64,000 nt of DNA, taken from positions 18,684 through 82,683 of the forward strand of contig CADCGD010000003.1 of NCBI GenBank assembly GCA_902800925.1. The letters are read 5' to 3'. Of the stretch, positions 35,100 to 42,598 are shown in pieces. Below the pieces are notes generated by a model. The model was not told the origin of the DNA. It was given only the letters and a program-made list of their open reading frames with translations, and did not search any database. The position numbers and the translations under genes are program-made. How positions within the stretch are numbered: the first letter of the stretch is position 1; every line of letters begins with the position of its first letter. The DNA comes from an uncultured Bacteroidales bacterium. GTDB taxonomy: Bacteria > Bacteroidota > Bacteroidia > Bacteroidales > Bacteroidaceae.

Positions 35100-35129
35100 T
35101 TGCTGTTTTGTAGATTTTTTGTATCTTTG
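35100..35129 (+). promoter_or_regulatory. Predicted promoter of the lipid A remodelling operon
   Basis: TTG (35100-35102), 19-bp spacer, TATCTTTG (35122-35129). It lies 18 bp before the ATG at 35148, which is why I do not use the earlier in-frame ATG at 35100. Confidence 0.7.
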
Positions 35130-35147
35130 CAGCAGATTTGTAATGCA

Positions 35148-35828
35148 ATGATTAGCAAACAAGAATTTATTAGAACAGTTTGCAGCTATGTGATTCCCTA
35201 TTTGATATTGCTCATAGCTGTACTCGGATTGTTGTACGCATACCCGAAGCCAGAGCTTCACATGCTGCTCAACTCCCACCACACCAGTTTTCAAGATACT
35301 TTCTTCAAGTATTATACTCTGTTGGCAGAGTGGCCATTGTATGTACTGGCACTGCTACCATTGTTGTGGAAGAAGCCAAAGATGACTCTCTTCTATGCCA
35401 TGTGCGAGGCAACGGGAGGTATCATGGTGCAGATATTGAAGCACATCTTCAGAAGCGACCGTCCTGTCGTTGTGTTCGAACAATACCCCGATTGGGCTTT
35501 GCCCCTGGTAGAGGGTGTGAAGATGCATCATAGCAATTCATTCCCCTCAGGACATTCGTCTACGTTCTTCATATTTTTCACCTGCTGTGTGATCGTTCTG
35601 GCATATCACTATATCCGCGATGCTAAGCCACATACCCTCAGAGCGAAATTCTTTTTTAACGCCTCGTTGGTGATGCTGTTGGTGATGGCCGTTCTTGGCG
35701 CATACTCACGCATCTATCTTTCACAGCACTTCCTATCGGATGTGTGTGTAGGTAGCATCATCGGTTTTGTAACACCTTTCCTGGTGTTCTTCCTGTGCAA
35801 GGACAAGATATTGAAAATTGAACATTGA
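35148..35828 (+). CDS. PAP2-family phosphatase, probable lipid A phosphatase (LpxE/LpxF-like)
   Basis: A 226-residue membrane protein with five or six hydrophobic segments and the three PAP2 motifs in order: KHIFRSDRP (KX6RP, about residue 95), SFPSGHSST (PSGH, about 128) and SRIYLSQHFLSD (SRX5HX3D, about 185). It probably removes a phosphate from lipid A or undecaprenyl pyrophosphate at the periplasmic face. The next gene, starting 2 bp later, is an EptA-like phosphoethanolamine transferase; coupling dephosphorylation with pEtN addition is known for lipid A, which is why I favour that substrate. Whether it acts at the 1- or 4'-position cannot be read from the sequence. Confidence 0.8.
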   Translation: MISKQEFIRTVCSYVIPYLILLIAVLGLLYAYPKPELHMLLNSHHTSFQDTFFKYYTLLAEWPLYVLALLPLLWKKPKMTLFYAMCEATGGIMVQILKHIFRSDRPVVVFEQYPDWALPLVEGVKMHHSNSFPSGHSSTFFIFFTCCVIVLAYHYIRDAKPHTLRAKFFFNASLVMLLVMAVLGAYSRIYLSQHFLSDVCVGSIIGFVTPFLVFFLCKDKILKIEH

Positions 35829-35830
35829 AT

Positions 35831-37411
35831 ATGATCGCATTATTTCGCAAGATAAGAAAGGTACTTAAACGACCAGTGTCGCTTATCACTTTCTCATGTA
35901 TCGTTAGTATAGGCACCCTATTACTGTACAACATTCCATTCTTTGATTTTGCTATTGAAAAAAGCAATGAGAGTTCGATAGGTGTCGCATGGCTGACAGT
36001 ATCGCTGGTCATCATCATGTTGGCGGTTAATTTCATGATGACCTATCTCACCATGTTCTGCATGAGAATAGTGGGGCGCATCTTGCTGGCTATCCTATCG
36101 GTTATCAATGCTACAGCCTTCTTTTTCATTCTGAACTACAACATCATCATCGATGAGATTACCATCGGAAATGTGTTCAACACCAGATACTCGGAGGCTT
36201 CGGGATTCTTCAGCTGGGGACTATGGCTTTTCATTTTTGTCTTTGGCATTCTTCCGGCCCTGTTCTGCCTGTTACAGCCGGTGGTGATGGGGAAAGCGAA
36301 GAAAATGGGTGTTTATTGTGGTAGTTCGCTGGCAGTCATTCTCGTCATTGCATTGCTGAACATCAATCAGACGCTGTTCATCAGTCAGCACGACACAGAG
36401 TTGGGAGGACTGCTGCAGCCTTGGTCGTATCTTGTCAATACGTGTCGTGTCATCAGTATTAGTCAGCACAAACAGGCAGAGGAAATCAAACTGCCCGACG
36501 GCAAGTTTACAGATGATGAGAAAGCTGTGGTAGTGCTCGTCATCGGAGAGTCGGCAAGAAAAGCCAATTTCCAGCTCTACGGCTATAAGCGTGACACGAA
36601 TCCACTGCTGTCGAAACAGCAGGAATTGAAGGCATTCCAAGCTACCTCCTGTGCCACCTACACCACAGCTGGCACCAAGGCTATCCTTGAAGCGAAAGAC
36701 TGCGACGAGTTGTACGAACCGTTGCCCAACTATGCCTTCCGTACAGGAGCCGACGTGGTATGGCGCACCTCCAACTGGGGAGAGCCGCCCATACATATTG
36801 ACGAGTACCAGACAATATTACAACTGGCCGATAAATACCCCGAAATGAGTCGCGACTATGACGGCACGCTCTTTGCAGGACTTCGCCAGCGCATTGAATC
36901 CAGTAGCAAGAACAAGGTGCTGATAGTACTGCACACCAGTATCAGTCACGGTCCGCAATATGCCAGCAAATACCCCAAAGAATTCGAGGTGTACAAGCCC
37001 GTGGCAGAGAATGTGGAAGAGGGTGAGAAACATGTGGATAGGCTGGTCAATGCCTACGACAATACCATCCGTTATACCGACTTCCTCTTGGACAGTCTTA
37101 TCAACACCCTGCGCGATATGAAAGACTGGAAGAGTGCCATGATATTCATTTCCGATCATGGTGAGTCGCTCGGCGAGAACAAGTTGTTTATGCATGGTCT
37201 GCCAAAGAAACTGGCACCCAAAGAACAGTACGAGATACCATTCCTCGTATGGACATCGGAAAACTTCAGGGAGTACAAGAGTCAGCTACCGGCAGTGTTG
37301 GAGCAGCATTACGTATTCCATTCCGTACTCAACCTGCTATCTATCCAATCGCCTGCTTACAACGAAGCGTATGACATTTTTTCAAATAACTTTATAACCA
37401 CAAAACAATGA
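35831..37411 (+). CDS. eptA: Phosphoethanolamine transferase (EptA-like)
   Basis: A 526-residue inner-membrane enzyme: five transmembrane helices in about residues 1-185 and a periplasmic sulfatase-fold domain after that. Catalytic blocks are VVVLVIGESARKANFQLYGY (metal-binding Glu, about 232-251), ATYTTAGTKAIL with the likely nucleophile Thr, VLHTSISHGPQY, and IFISDHGESLGENKLFMHG (Asp/His metal ligands). It transfers phosphoethanolamine from phosphatidylethanolamine to lipid A, lowering negative charge and raising resistance to cationic peptides. ATG at 35831 follows the PAP2 stop by 2 bp and its stop overlaps the cupin gene by ATGA, so all three are one operon. Confidence 0.88.
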   Translation: MIALFRKIRKVLKRPVSLITFSCIVSIGTLLLYNIPFFDFAIEKSNESSIGVAWLTVSLVIIMLAVNFMMTYLTMFCMRIVGRILLAILSVINATAFFFILNYNIIIDEITIGNVFNTRYSEASGFFSWGLWLFIFVFGILPALFCLLQPVVMGKAKKMGVYCGSSLAVILVIALLNINQTLFISQHDTELGGLLQPWSYLVNTCRVISISQHKQAEEIKLPDGKFTDDEKAVVVLVIGESARKANFQLYGYKRDTNPLLSKQQELKAFQATSCATYTTAGTKAILEAKDCDELYEPLPNYAFRTGADVVWRTSNWGEPPIHIDEYQTILQLADKYPEMSRDYDGTLFAGLRQRIESSSKNKVLIVLHTSISHGPQYASKYPKEFEVYKPVAENVEEGEKHVDRLVNAYDNTIRYTDFLLDSLINTLRDMKDWKSAMIFISDHGESLGENKLFMHGLPKKLAPKEQYEIPFLVWTSENFREYKSQLPAVLEQHYVFHSVLNLLSIQSPAYNEAYDIFSNNFITTKQ

Positions 37412-37911
37412 TGAGAAAGATGATGAATTGGGTGCTCGCTGCCACCCTCATTTGCAGCGCAAGTGTGATGACCTCTTGTAAGGAGAAGCAAGCTCAGCAG
37501 GCACAAGAAGAGAACACTGCTGAGGTACAAGTGGCCGATTCTGTAAAGAAAGTAGTGAGTGAGGAACTGATCCGTACCAGCAAGAGCTGGGACGGCGTGG
37601 ATCTGCCTGACTACTTCCAGGGAAAACCCGAACTGGTGGCTGTGAAGTATGTCTTCCCCGCTGGTCAGAAGTTGGGTTGGCACCACCATCCCGTGATGAA
37701 CTACGGCATACTGGTGCAGGGCGAACTGACCATCATCGGACAAGACGGTAAGACGAAGGTAGTACACGAGGGTGAGCCCGTCGTAGAGATGGTAGGTACC
37801 ATCCACCATGGCGAGAACCGCGGTGACAAGGACGTCATCCTCTACATGTTCTATCTCTCCAAGGAAGGGGAACAGTTGGCTGTTCAGCACCCAGAGATTC
37901 CACTGGAGTAA
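37408..37911 (+). CDS. Cupin-domain lipoprotein
   Basis: A 167-residue lipoprotein with lipobox VMTSC (Cys24) and a single cupin barrel: GQKLGWHHHPVMNYGILVQGELTI (His-rich metal motif, about residues 85-110) and GTIHHGENRGD (second cupin motif). The start overlaps the eptA stop as ATGA, and a strong terminator follows. It may be a periplasmic metal-dependent or small-molecule-binding cupin tied to envelope stress, but there is no direct evidence for its substrate. Confidence 0.75.
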   Translation: MMRKMMNWVLAATLICSASVMTSCKEKQAQQAQEENTAEVQVADSVKKVVSEELIRTSKSWDGVDLPDYFQGKPELVAVKYVFPAGQKLGWHHHPVMNYGILVQGELTIIGQDGKTKVVHEGEPVVEMVGTIHHGENRGDKDVILYMFYLSKEGEQLAVQHPEIPLE

Positions 37912-37927
37912 GCTATAAGAGAAGTAC

Positions 37928-37967
37928 AAAAAATCCCGAAGGCCAGCGAGGCTTTCGGGATTTTTTC
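37928..37967. terminator. Bidirectional intrinsic terminator
   Basis: AATCCCGAAGGCC-AGCGA-GGCTTTCGGGATT with an A-run before and a T-run after. The stem is 12-13 bp with one mismatch. It lies between the cupin gene (+) and the GH31 gene (-), which converge here, and can serve both. Confidence 0.9.
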
Positions 37968-37980
37968 GTTGTCTGTCCTA

Positions 37981-40158
37981 TCATTGTTCCAGTTCGAAGA
38001 CGGGAATGAAGGTCTTGTCAATCTGTGTGGTGACAGTCTGTCCACCAGCATAATACTTGCCGCTATGGCGGTCGCGCCAGCGTCCACGGGTCTTGGGCAA
38101 GTAGGTCTTCCACTCGGTGGCATCGGGCTCAGTGACGGGACTGATGAGCAGCTTGGGACCGAACATATACTCATACTTCTGAGCCAGTGCCTCAGGGTCG
38201 TCGGCAAAGTCGAAGACCAGCGGACGCATCAGCGTATAGCCCTCGGTGCTGACACGACGGGCACACTCCTCGATATAGGGGCGCAGGGCCTCGCGCTCCT
38301 TGATGCAGTTGGCAATGGCGGCTTGTGCCTCCTTGCCGTAGTTCCACGGCTCTGTATTGCTCATATAGCCATGAACACGCATCAGGGGCAGATAGACAGA
38401 CAACTCTATCCAGCGCAGCATGCGGTCGATATATGCCTGGTCTTGATACTGGTTCTGCGGACGGAAGAAGCCTCCGGCATCGTACGTCCACCAAGGCATG
38501 CCGGCAGCCTGTACACCCAGTCCAGCAGTAATCTGGCGGCGCAGCGTCTCCCAGTCGTTGCCCACATCACCGCTCCATACGGCAGCACCATAGCGCTGGA
38601 TGCCTGGATAAGCACAACGTGTCAGGATGAAGGGCTCCTGCTGACCGCACGCCTTCAGACCCTCATAGACGGTCTTGTTGACGAGCAGGGGGAACACGTT
38701 ACGTACCGCATTGCCACGCCAGCGACCGTTGTTGACCATGCGTCCTGCCAGGTCGTCGTTCTCAGGCTCCGTGGCATCCTGCCACCAGGCATCGATGCCC
38801 AGCGGTACGAGGCGCTCGGCAAAGTTCTTCCAGTAGGCGGCAGCAGCATCGGGATTGAAGAAGTCTATCCAGTCGGTATTAGGGATATAGTAGTTGTTGG
38901 CGAGCATCTGTTTGCCCACCTCTGAGTTCTTGTCTATCTTCGACCATACGCTGACCATGAAGCGGATGCCCATATGGTGCAGATAGTCGGTGAGTGCCTT
39001 GGGGTCGGGGTAGTTGTCTTCATCGAAGCGCATGGCGTTCCACCCGTATTTGCCCCAATACTGCCAGTCTTGTACCAGCATACCTACAGGGATGCGCTCC
39101 TTCTTGAAGCGGTTGGCGGTCTGCAGGATCTCGTCGGACGAGTGGAAGCGCTCACGGCAGTGGATATAGCCCAGTGCCCAAGAGGGCATAGGAGCACAGG
39201 GACCCGTCAGCTCGCGGTAGGTGGCTATTACCTCGTCGGCAGAACCGACGAACACCGTGTAGTCCACCTTGGCAGCCACGGGCGAGCGGAACGTCGTCTC
39301 GTCCTTCACCAAATGGTAATAGAGCACGGGCTTATCATCCTTGGTGAGCTCTGACGTCAGCTGGTGCTTGCCAGCTTTCAGATGCACGATGGCTGAACTC
39401 GTTGGTGGCAGCCAAAGGTTCTGCATGTCCATCACCTTCTTGCCGTCAATCTCCAGATCATGGCGACGAGCCATCTGCTGACCCACATCAAGCAGCAGGG
39501 AATAGTCGCCCTCCTTGGCAATCTGCAACTCAGCACTGAAGATGTTACGCTGGCGCATCTCCTTCTTGCCGCCCTCGGTAGTGGTGATGTTGACAACCTC
39601 AGAGGTGAGAGGTGAGTGGTTAGAGGTTAGCGGTAAGAGTGCTACGCTCTCGCTGCTGGGGTTAAACTCCGACATGCCGTAGTTATTCCACAGCACACCA
39701 TAGCCCTTGCTCGACAGCACCATCGGCAGCGAGATCTGTGTGTTGACCTGTGTCAGACGGCGCGACAGTCCACGGACATTGGTATAGCCATCCTGGAACT
39801 GTCCCAGGCCATAGAGATATTCATCCTTCGGCGATTTGAAGGTCAGCGTAGCCTGTTCGCCCTGCATGTCGTGGCGTGTGGCAGTGAATACCACACGACC
39901 CTGGCGGTCTTTCACCTGTAGCAGCTGGCGCTTCTTGTCAATCTTGACGGTGATATCGTGGTCGGCAACCTCGTCGGTCTTCACATAGCTCCAGTCGGGG
40001 AGCTGTTCGGGCAGTACCCCACCCTCGTCATACTGGATGCGGACGGCATTGCGGGCTACATACTTCACGGTCAGTTGTCCCTTGCCGAAGGGTACGGTCT
40101 CTGCCCATGCCCACTGCATGGCAATGAGCATGATAGTTGATAAGAATAGTCGTTTCAT
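37981..40158 (-). CDS. GH31-family alpha-xylosidase/alpha-glucosidase with PA14-like insert
   Basis: A 725-residue secreted glycoside hydrolase (signal peptide MKRLFLSTIMLIAMQWAWA). The catalytic barrel shows GIDAWWQDATEPE (nucleophile Asp, about residue 449) and VWSGDVGNDW (acid/base Asp, about 518). A PA14-like segment (ELQIAKEGDYSLLLDVGQQMARRHDLEIDG) sits between the N-terminal domain and the barrel at about 215-290, as in Bacteroides alpha-xylosidases acting on xyloglucan. Just before it, residues about 183-196 (LPLTSNHSPLTSEV) are encoded by a GAGGTGA-type repeat that looks like an in-frame insertion. Xyloglucan is a plausible substrate. Confidence 0.85.
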   Translation of the reverse strand: MKRLFLSTIMLIAMQWAWAETVPFGKGQLTVKYVARNAVRIQYDEGGVLPEQLPDWSYVKTDEVADHDITVKIDKKRQLLQVKDRQGRVVFTATRHDMQGEQATLTFKSPKDEYLYGLGQFQDGYTNVRGLSRRLTQVNTQISLPMVLSSKGYGVLWNNYGMSEFNPSSESVALLPLTSNHSPLTSEVVNITTTEGGKKEMRQRNIFSAELQIAKEGDYSLLLDVGQQMARRHDLEIDGKKVMDMQNLWLPPTSSAIVHLKAGKHQLTSELTKDDKPVLYYHLVKDETTFRSPVAAKVDYTVFVGSADEVIATYRELTGPCAPMPSWALGYIHCRERFHSSDEILQTANRFKKERIPVGMLVQDWQYWGKYGWNAMRFDEDNYPDPKALTDYLHHMGIRFMVSVWSKIDKNSEVGKQMLANNYYIPNTDWIDFFNPDAAAAYWKNFAERLVPLGIDAWWQDATEPENDDLAGRMVNNGRWRGNAVRNVFPLLVNKTVYEGLKACGQQEPFILTRCAYPGIQRYGAAVWSGDVGNDWETLRRQITAGLGVQAAGMPWWTYDAGGFFRPQNQYQDQAYIDRMLRWIELSVYLPLMRVHGYMSNTEPWNYGKEAQAAIANCIKEREALRPYIEECARRVSTEGYTLMRPLVFDFADDPEALAQKYEYMFGPKLLISPVTEPDATEWKTYLPKTRGRWRDRHSGKYYAGGQTVTTQIDKTFIPVFELEQ
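39598..39640. repeat. GAGGTGA-type repeat inside the GH31 gene
   Basis: A short array of GAGGTGA / GAGTGGTTA / GAGGTTA heptamer-like units, in frame and without a stop. A close relative is in the deacetylase gene at 45429-45463. Confidence 0.7.
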
Positions 40159-40190
40159 TGTCTAATGAAGTTAGTCATATTAAGTTAGTG

Positions 40191-40667
40191 TTATTCTTTC
40201 CAAAGGCGATAGGGGTTCCTGCGCAGCTGACTATTATAGTAGCGTCGGTCGCCAGTGACCTCCTTCCCGATGAAATGGGGGATTACTGGTTGTTCGTCTT
40301 GCGATTGCAGCTCAACTTCGGCCATGACAAGCCCCTCGTTGTCGCCAAAGAACTCGTCGACTTCGAAGACATGGTCACCACTCTTGACGAGCCAGCGAAC
40401 CTTGTCAATGAGACCAGGCTCACAGAGTGTCATCAACTGTCTGGCATCGTCGAGCGGTATCTCGTATTCGAATTCAGCCCGTGCCAGACCACCATCTTCC
40501 GAGGGGCCCTTGATGGTCACATAGGCATGCTCATCCCTGATGCGGATGCGCACGGTACGACCACGCTCGCTACAGATATACCCCTGACAGATGTGGCTTT
40601 TTGAAAAAGCCTCGTGCTTGTACGAGTCGTCAAGCACGAGGAACTTACGTTCAATCTCCAGCGCCAT
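40191..40667 (-). CDS. CYTH-domain protein (triphosphate tunnel metalloenzyme)
   Basis: A 158-residue protein with the ExExK motif LEIERKFLV at residues 3-11, basic strands TVRIRIRDEHAYVTIKGP (about 39-56) and acidic strands AEFEYEIPL and FEVDEFFGDNEGLVMAEVEL. These line the tunnel that binds a triphosphate and metals. Bacterial members are mostly inorganic triphosphatases; adenylate cyclase or thiamine triphosphatase activity is possible. It lies 32 bp before the GH31 gene on the same strand but is not an obvious functional partner. An inverted-arm repeat element begins immediately upstream of its start codon. Confidence 0.9.
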   Translation of the reverse strand: MALEIERKFLVLDDSYKHEAFSKSHICQGYICSERGRTVRIRIRDEHAYVTIKGPSEDGGLARAEFEYEIPLDDARQLMTLCEPGLIDKVRWLVKSGDHVFEVDEFFGDNEGLVMAEVELQSQDEQPVIPHFIGKEVTGDRRYYNSQLRRNPYRLWKE

Positions 40668-40668
40668 A

Positions 40669-40830
40669 ATGACTGTTGAATTTGGAATGTTGAATGATGA
40701 GTGTGGAATGAGGAATGTGGAGTGTGGAATGGTCGCCTACGGCGATTATCAATGAAGAATTGAGAATTCTACATTCAAACATCGCAGCGATGCGAGAATC
40801 ATTCAACATTCAACACTCCACATTCTTCAT
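40669..40830. repeat. Empty inverted-arm hairpin element, copy A
   Basis: Arms are arrays of GGAATG/TTGAATG-like units. Between them lie the hairpins TCGCC-TAC-GGCGA (40733-40745) and CATCGC-A-GCGATG (40780-40792) and a GAATTGAGAATTC palindrome. A 91-bp core (40721-40811) is base-for-base identical to 46188-46278. It fills the gap between the CYTH start and the 47-residue membrane protein. Confidence 0.9.
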
Positions 40831-40835
40831 ACCCA

Positions 40836-40979
40836 TTACGCCATCATTGAGAAGGTCCAGATGAGGTAGATAACGGCCAGTACGATGAGTGAGCCGAAAA
40901 TCCATGCTACGACTTTCTTTCCCTTTTCTTCTTCCTTCTTAGCGTAAGCTTCGCGCTTTGCATTTACTTTCTTGTTCAT
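40836..40979 (-). CDS. Small single-span membrane protein (47 residues)
   Basis: My translation from ATG 40979: a basic/acidic N-terminus (MNKKVNAKREAYAKKEEEKG) and one hydrophobic helix (VVAWIFGSLIVLAVIYLIW, about residues 23-41) ending FSMMA. The frame is flanked by repeat elements on both sides, yet its sequence is unlike them, with normal codon use, so it is probably a real gene. It could be a small membrane regulator. It sits between prfB/S23 and the CYTH gene on the same strand. No family recognised. Confidence 0.6.
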   Translation of the reverse strand: MNKKVNAKREAYAKKEEEKGKKVVAWIFGSLIVLAVIYLIWTFSMMA

Positions 40980-40987
40980 AGTTATCT

Positions 40988-41495
40988 AAATTTTGAATGT
41001 TGATTTTTGAATGTTGACTGGTCGGCTTTGCCGATGATTCATTTATGAATTATTCAATGACAATCTCTTTATCCAGATTAAATCTTGATGTTTTAGTAAT
41101 TGAAACCAGTAAACGCTTTAACTCTTCACAATCATCATGAATTGATTGATACTGTTCAGGTTTAAGATGACCTGTTTTTTTTAACAAATCAATCCAGAAG
41201 AGACTCTCATTACATTCTTTTAATGAAATGTATACTTTTGCGATAAAATCCTTTTTTGTTATAGCACATTGGGCCTCAGCCATATTGGCACCTATACTTG
41301 TGCCACTGCGGAATAGTTGATCTGAGATTTTGTATTCGTGCCTTTCGTCAATAAGGAATTTACATAAATTGACAATACGTATTGCAAAATTCATGCATTT
41401 TTCTTCCATTATCTTTCCGAAATCACTCATCATTCTTCATTTTTACATTGCGCTTGCGCAATCATTCAACATTCCACATTCTCCATTCCAAATTC
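40988..41495. mobile_element. Inverted-arm element carrying a four-helix-bundle (S23) gene, E2
   Basis: Left arm 40988-41017 and right arm 41466-41495 are inverted copies (23 of 30 positions match by eye). Inside each arm comes a hairpin: TCGGC-TTT-GCCGA (41022-41034) and ATTGCGC-TT-GCGCAAT (41447-41462). The only cargo is the S23 gene 41050-41433. The right arm supplies the last nine codons and the stop of prfB. Movement is inferred from architecture only; no transposase is encoded. Confidence 0.55.
41050..41433 (-). CDS. Four-helix-bundle protein (S23/IVS family), copy 1
   Basis: A 127-residue all-helical protein with the S23 hallmarks MNFAIRIVNLCKFL, RSGTSIGANMAEAQ (about residues 43-56) and YISLKECNESLFWIDLLKKTG. 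The family was first found inside intervening sequences of 23S rRNA genes and is structurally related to the DGR accessory protein Avd; members form pentameric barrels that may bind nucleic acid. Here the gene lies between two inverted arms with hairpins, the same arrangement as an rRNA intervening sequence but between protein genes. Its start codons (41433 or 41430) are in the repeat-like flank. Confidence 0.85.
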   Translation of the reverse strand: MMSDFGKIMEEKCMNFAIRIVNLCKFLIDERHEYKISDQLFRSGTSIGANMAEAQCAITKKDFIAKVYISLKECNESLFWIDLLKKTGHLKPEQYQSIHDDCEELKRLLVSITKTSRFNLDKEIVIE

Positions 41496-42590
41496 CATGA
41501 GGTAAGCCTTGATGAAATCGTCGATTTTGCCATTCATCACGCCATCGACATCACTGGTCTGGTAGTTGGTACGATGGTCCTTGACACGACGGTCGTCGAA
41601 GACATAGGAACGAATCTGTGAGCCCCACTCAATCTTCTTCTTGCCAGCCTCTATCTTGGCTTGAGCCTCCAAGCGCTTCTGCATGGCACGGTCGTAGAGT
41701 TGTGAGCGCAGCAGCGCCATAGCACGCTCCTTGTTCTTTGGCTGGTCACGCGTCTCGGTATTCTCGATGAGGATCTCCTCTTCCTCGCCAGTGTCAGGGT
41801 CGGTATACCAGTAGCGCAGACGGACACCCGACTCCACCTTGTTGACGTTCTGACCACCGGCACCAGAGCTGCGGAAGGTATCCCACGACAGCTTGGCAGG
41901 GTCGACATACACCTCGATGGTGTCATCGACGAGCGGGGTCACGAAGACAGAGGCAAAGCTCGTCATGCGCTTGCCCTGGGCATTATAGGGACTGACACGT
42001 ACCAGACGGTGTACGCCATTCTCACTCTTCAGGTAGCCATAGGCATATTCGCCACCTTCTATCTGCATGGTGACGCTCTTGATGCCTGCCTCATCCCCAT
42101 CCTGCAGGTTGGCGATGCTGACCTTATAGCCATGAGCCTCTGCCCAGCGCTGGTACATACGCATCAGCATCTGTGCCCAGTCCTGTGCCTCGGTACCTCC
42201 CGCACCGGAGTTGATTTTCAGGACACACTCCATGGGGTCTTCCTGCTGGCGCAGCATATTCTTCAACTCCAACGACTCAATAGCCTCGATGGCCTTCTGG
42301 TAGTTGGCATCGACCTCTTGCTCGGTGACCATCTCTTCCTTATAGAAGTCGAAAGCCAACTGCAACTCGTCGGCAGCAGTACGTACGTCCTGGTAGCCGT
42401 CGAGCCACTTCTTGATGGCCTTGACTTTCTTCATCTGCTCCTCGGCACGTTTCTGGTCTTCCCAGAAGTCGGGAGCCTGTGTACGAAGGTCTTCTTCTTC
42501 GTACTCCATCTTCTTCTCGTCTATCTTCAAGTACTTGTACAATGCATCCGCACGGTCAAGCACGTCTTTCAATTGATCCTGAGTAATCAT
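41466..42590 (-). CDS. prfB: Peptide chain release factor 2
   Basis: A 374-residue RF2. The peptidyl-hydrolysis motif GGQ is in SSGAGGQNVNKVESG (about residues 247-261), and the stop-codon recognition region reads RVSPYNAQGKRMTSFASVFV, so the usual SPF tripeptide is SPY here. The whole protein is in one frame: the region where RF2 genes often have a CTTTGA programmed frameshift (around residue 22) reads ALYKYLKIDEKK with no stop, so that autoregulation is absent. The last nine residues (EFGMENVEC) and the stop codon are encoded by the arm of the adjacent inverted-arm element, giving an unusual C-terminal tail. Confidence 0.97.
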   Translation of the reverse strand: MITQDQLKDVLDRADALYKYLKIDEKKMEYEEEDLRTQAPDFWEDQKRAEEQMKKVKAIKKWLDGYQDVRTAADELQLAFDFYKEEMVTEQEVDANYQKAIEAIESLELKNMLRQQEDPMECVLKINSGAGGTEAQDWAQMLMRMYQRWAEAHGYKVSIANLQDGDEAGIKSVTMQIEGGEYAYGYLKSENGVHRLVRVSPYNAQGKRMTSFASVFVTPLVDDTIEVYVDPAKLSWDTFRSSGAGGQNVNKVESGVRLRYWYTDPDTGEEEEILIENTETRDQPKNKERAMALLRSQLYDRAMQKRLEAQAKIEAGKKKIEWGSQIRSYVFDDRRVKDHRTNYQTSDVDGVMNGKIDDFIKAYLMEFGMENVEC

Positions 42591-42598
42591 ATTATTTT

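Noticed and set aside
37969-38925. 318-codon open frame on the plus strand
   Set aside because: Antisense to the GH31 catalytic domain, whose active-site motifs are intact.
42500-42590. Programmed frameshift in prfB
   Set aside because: The reading frame is continuous through the usual site and no in-frame TGA is present.
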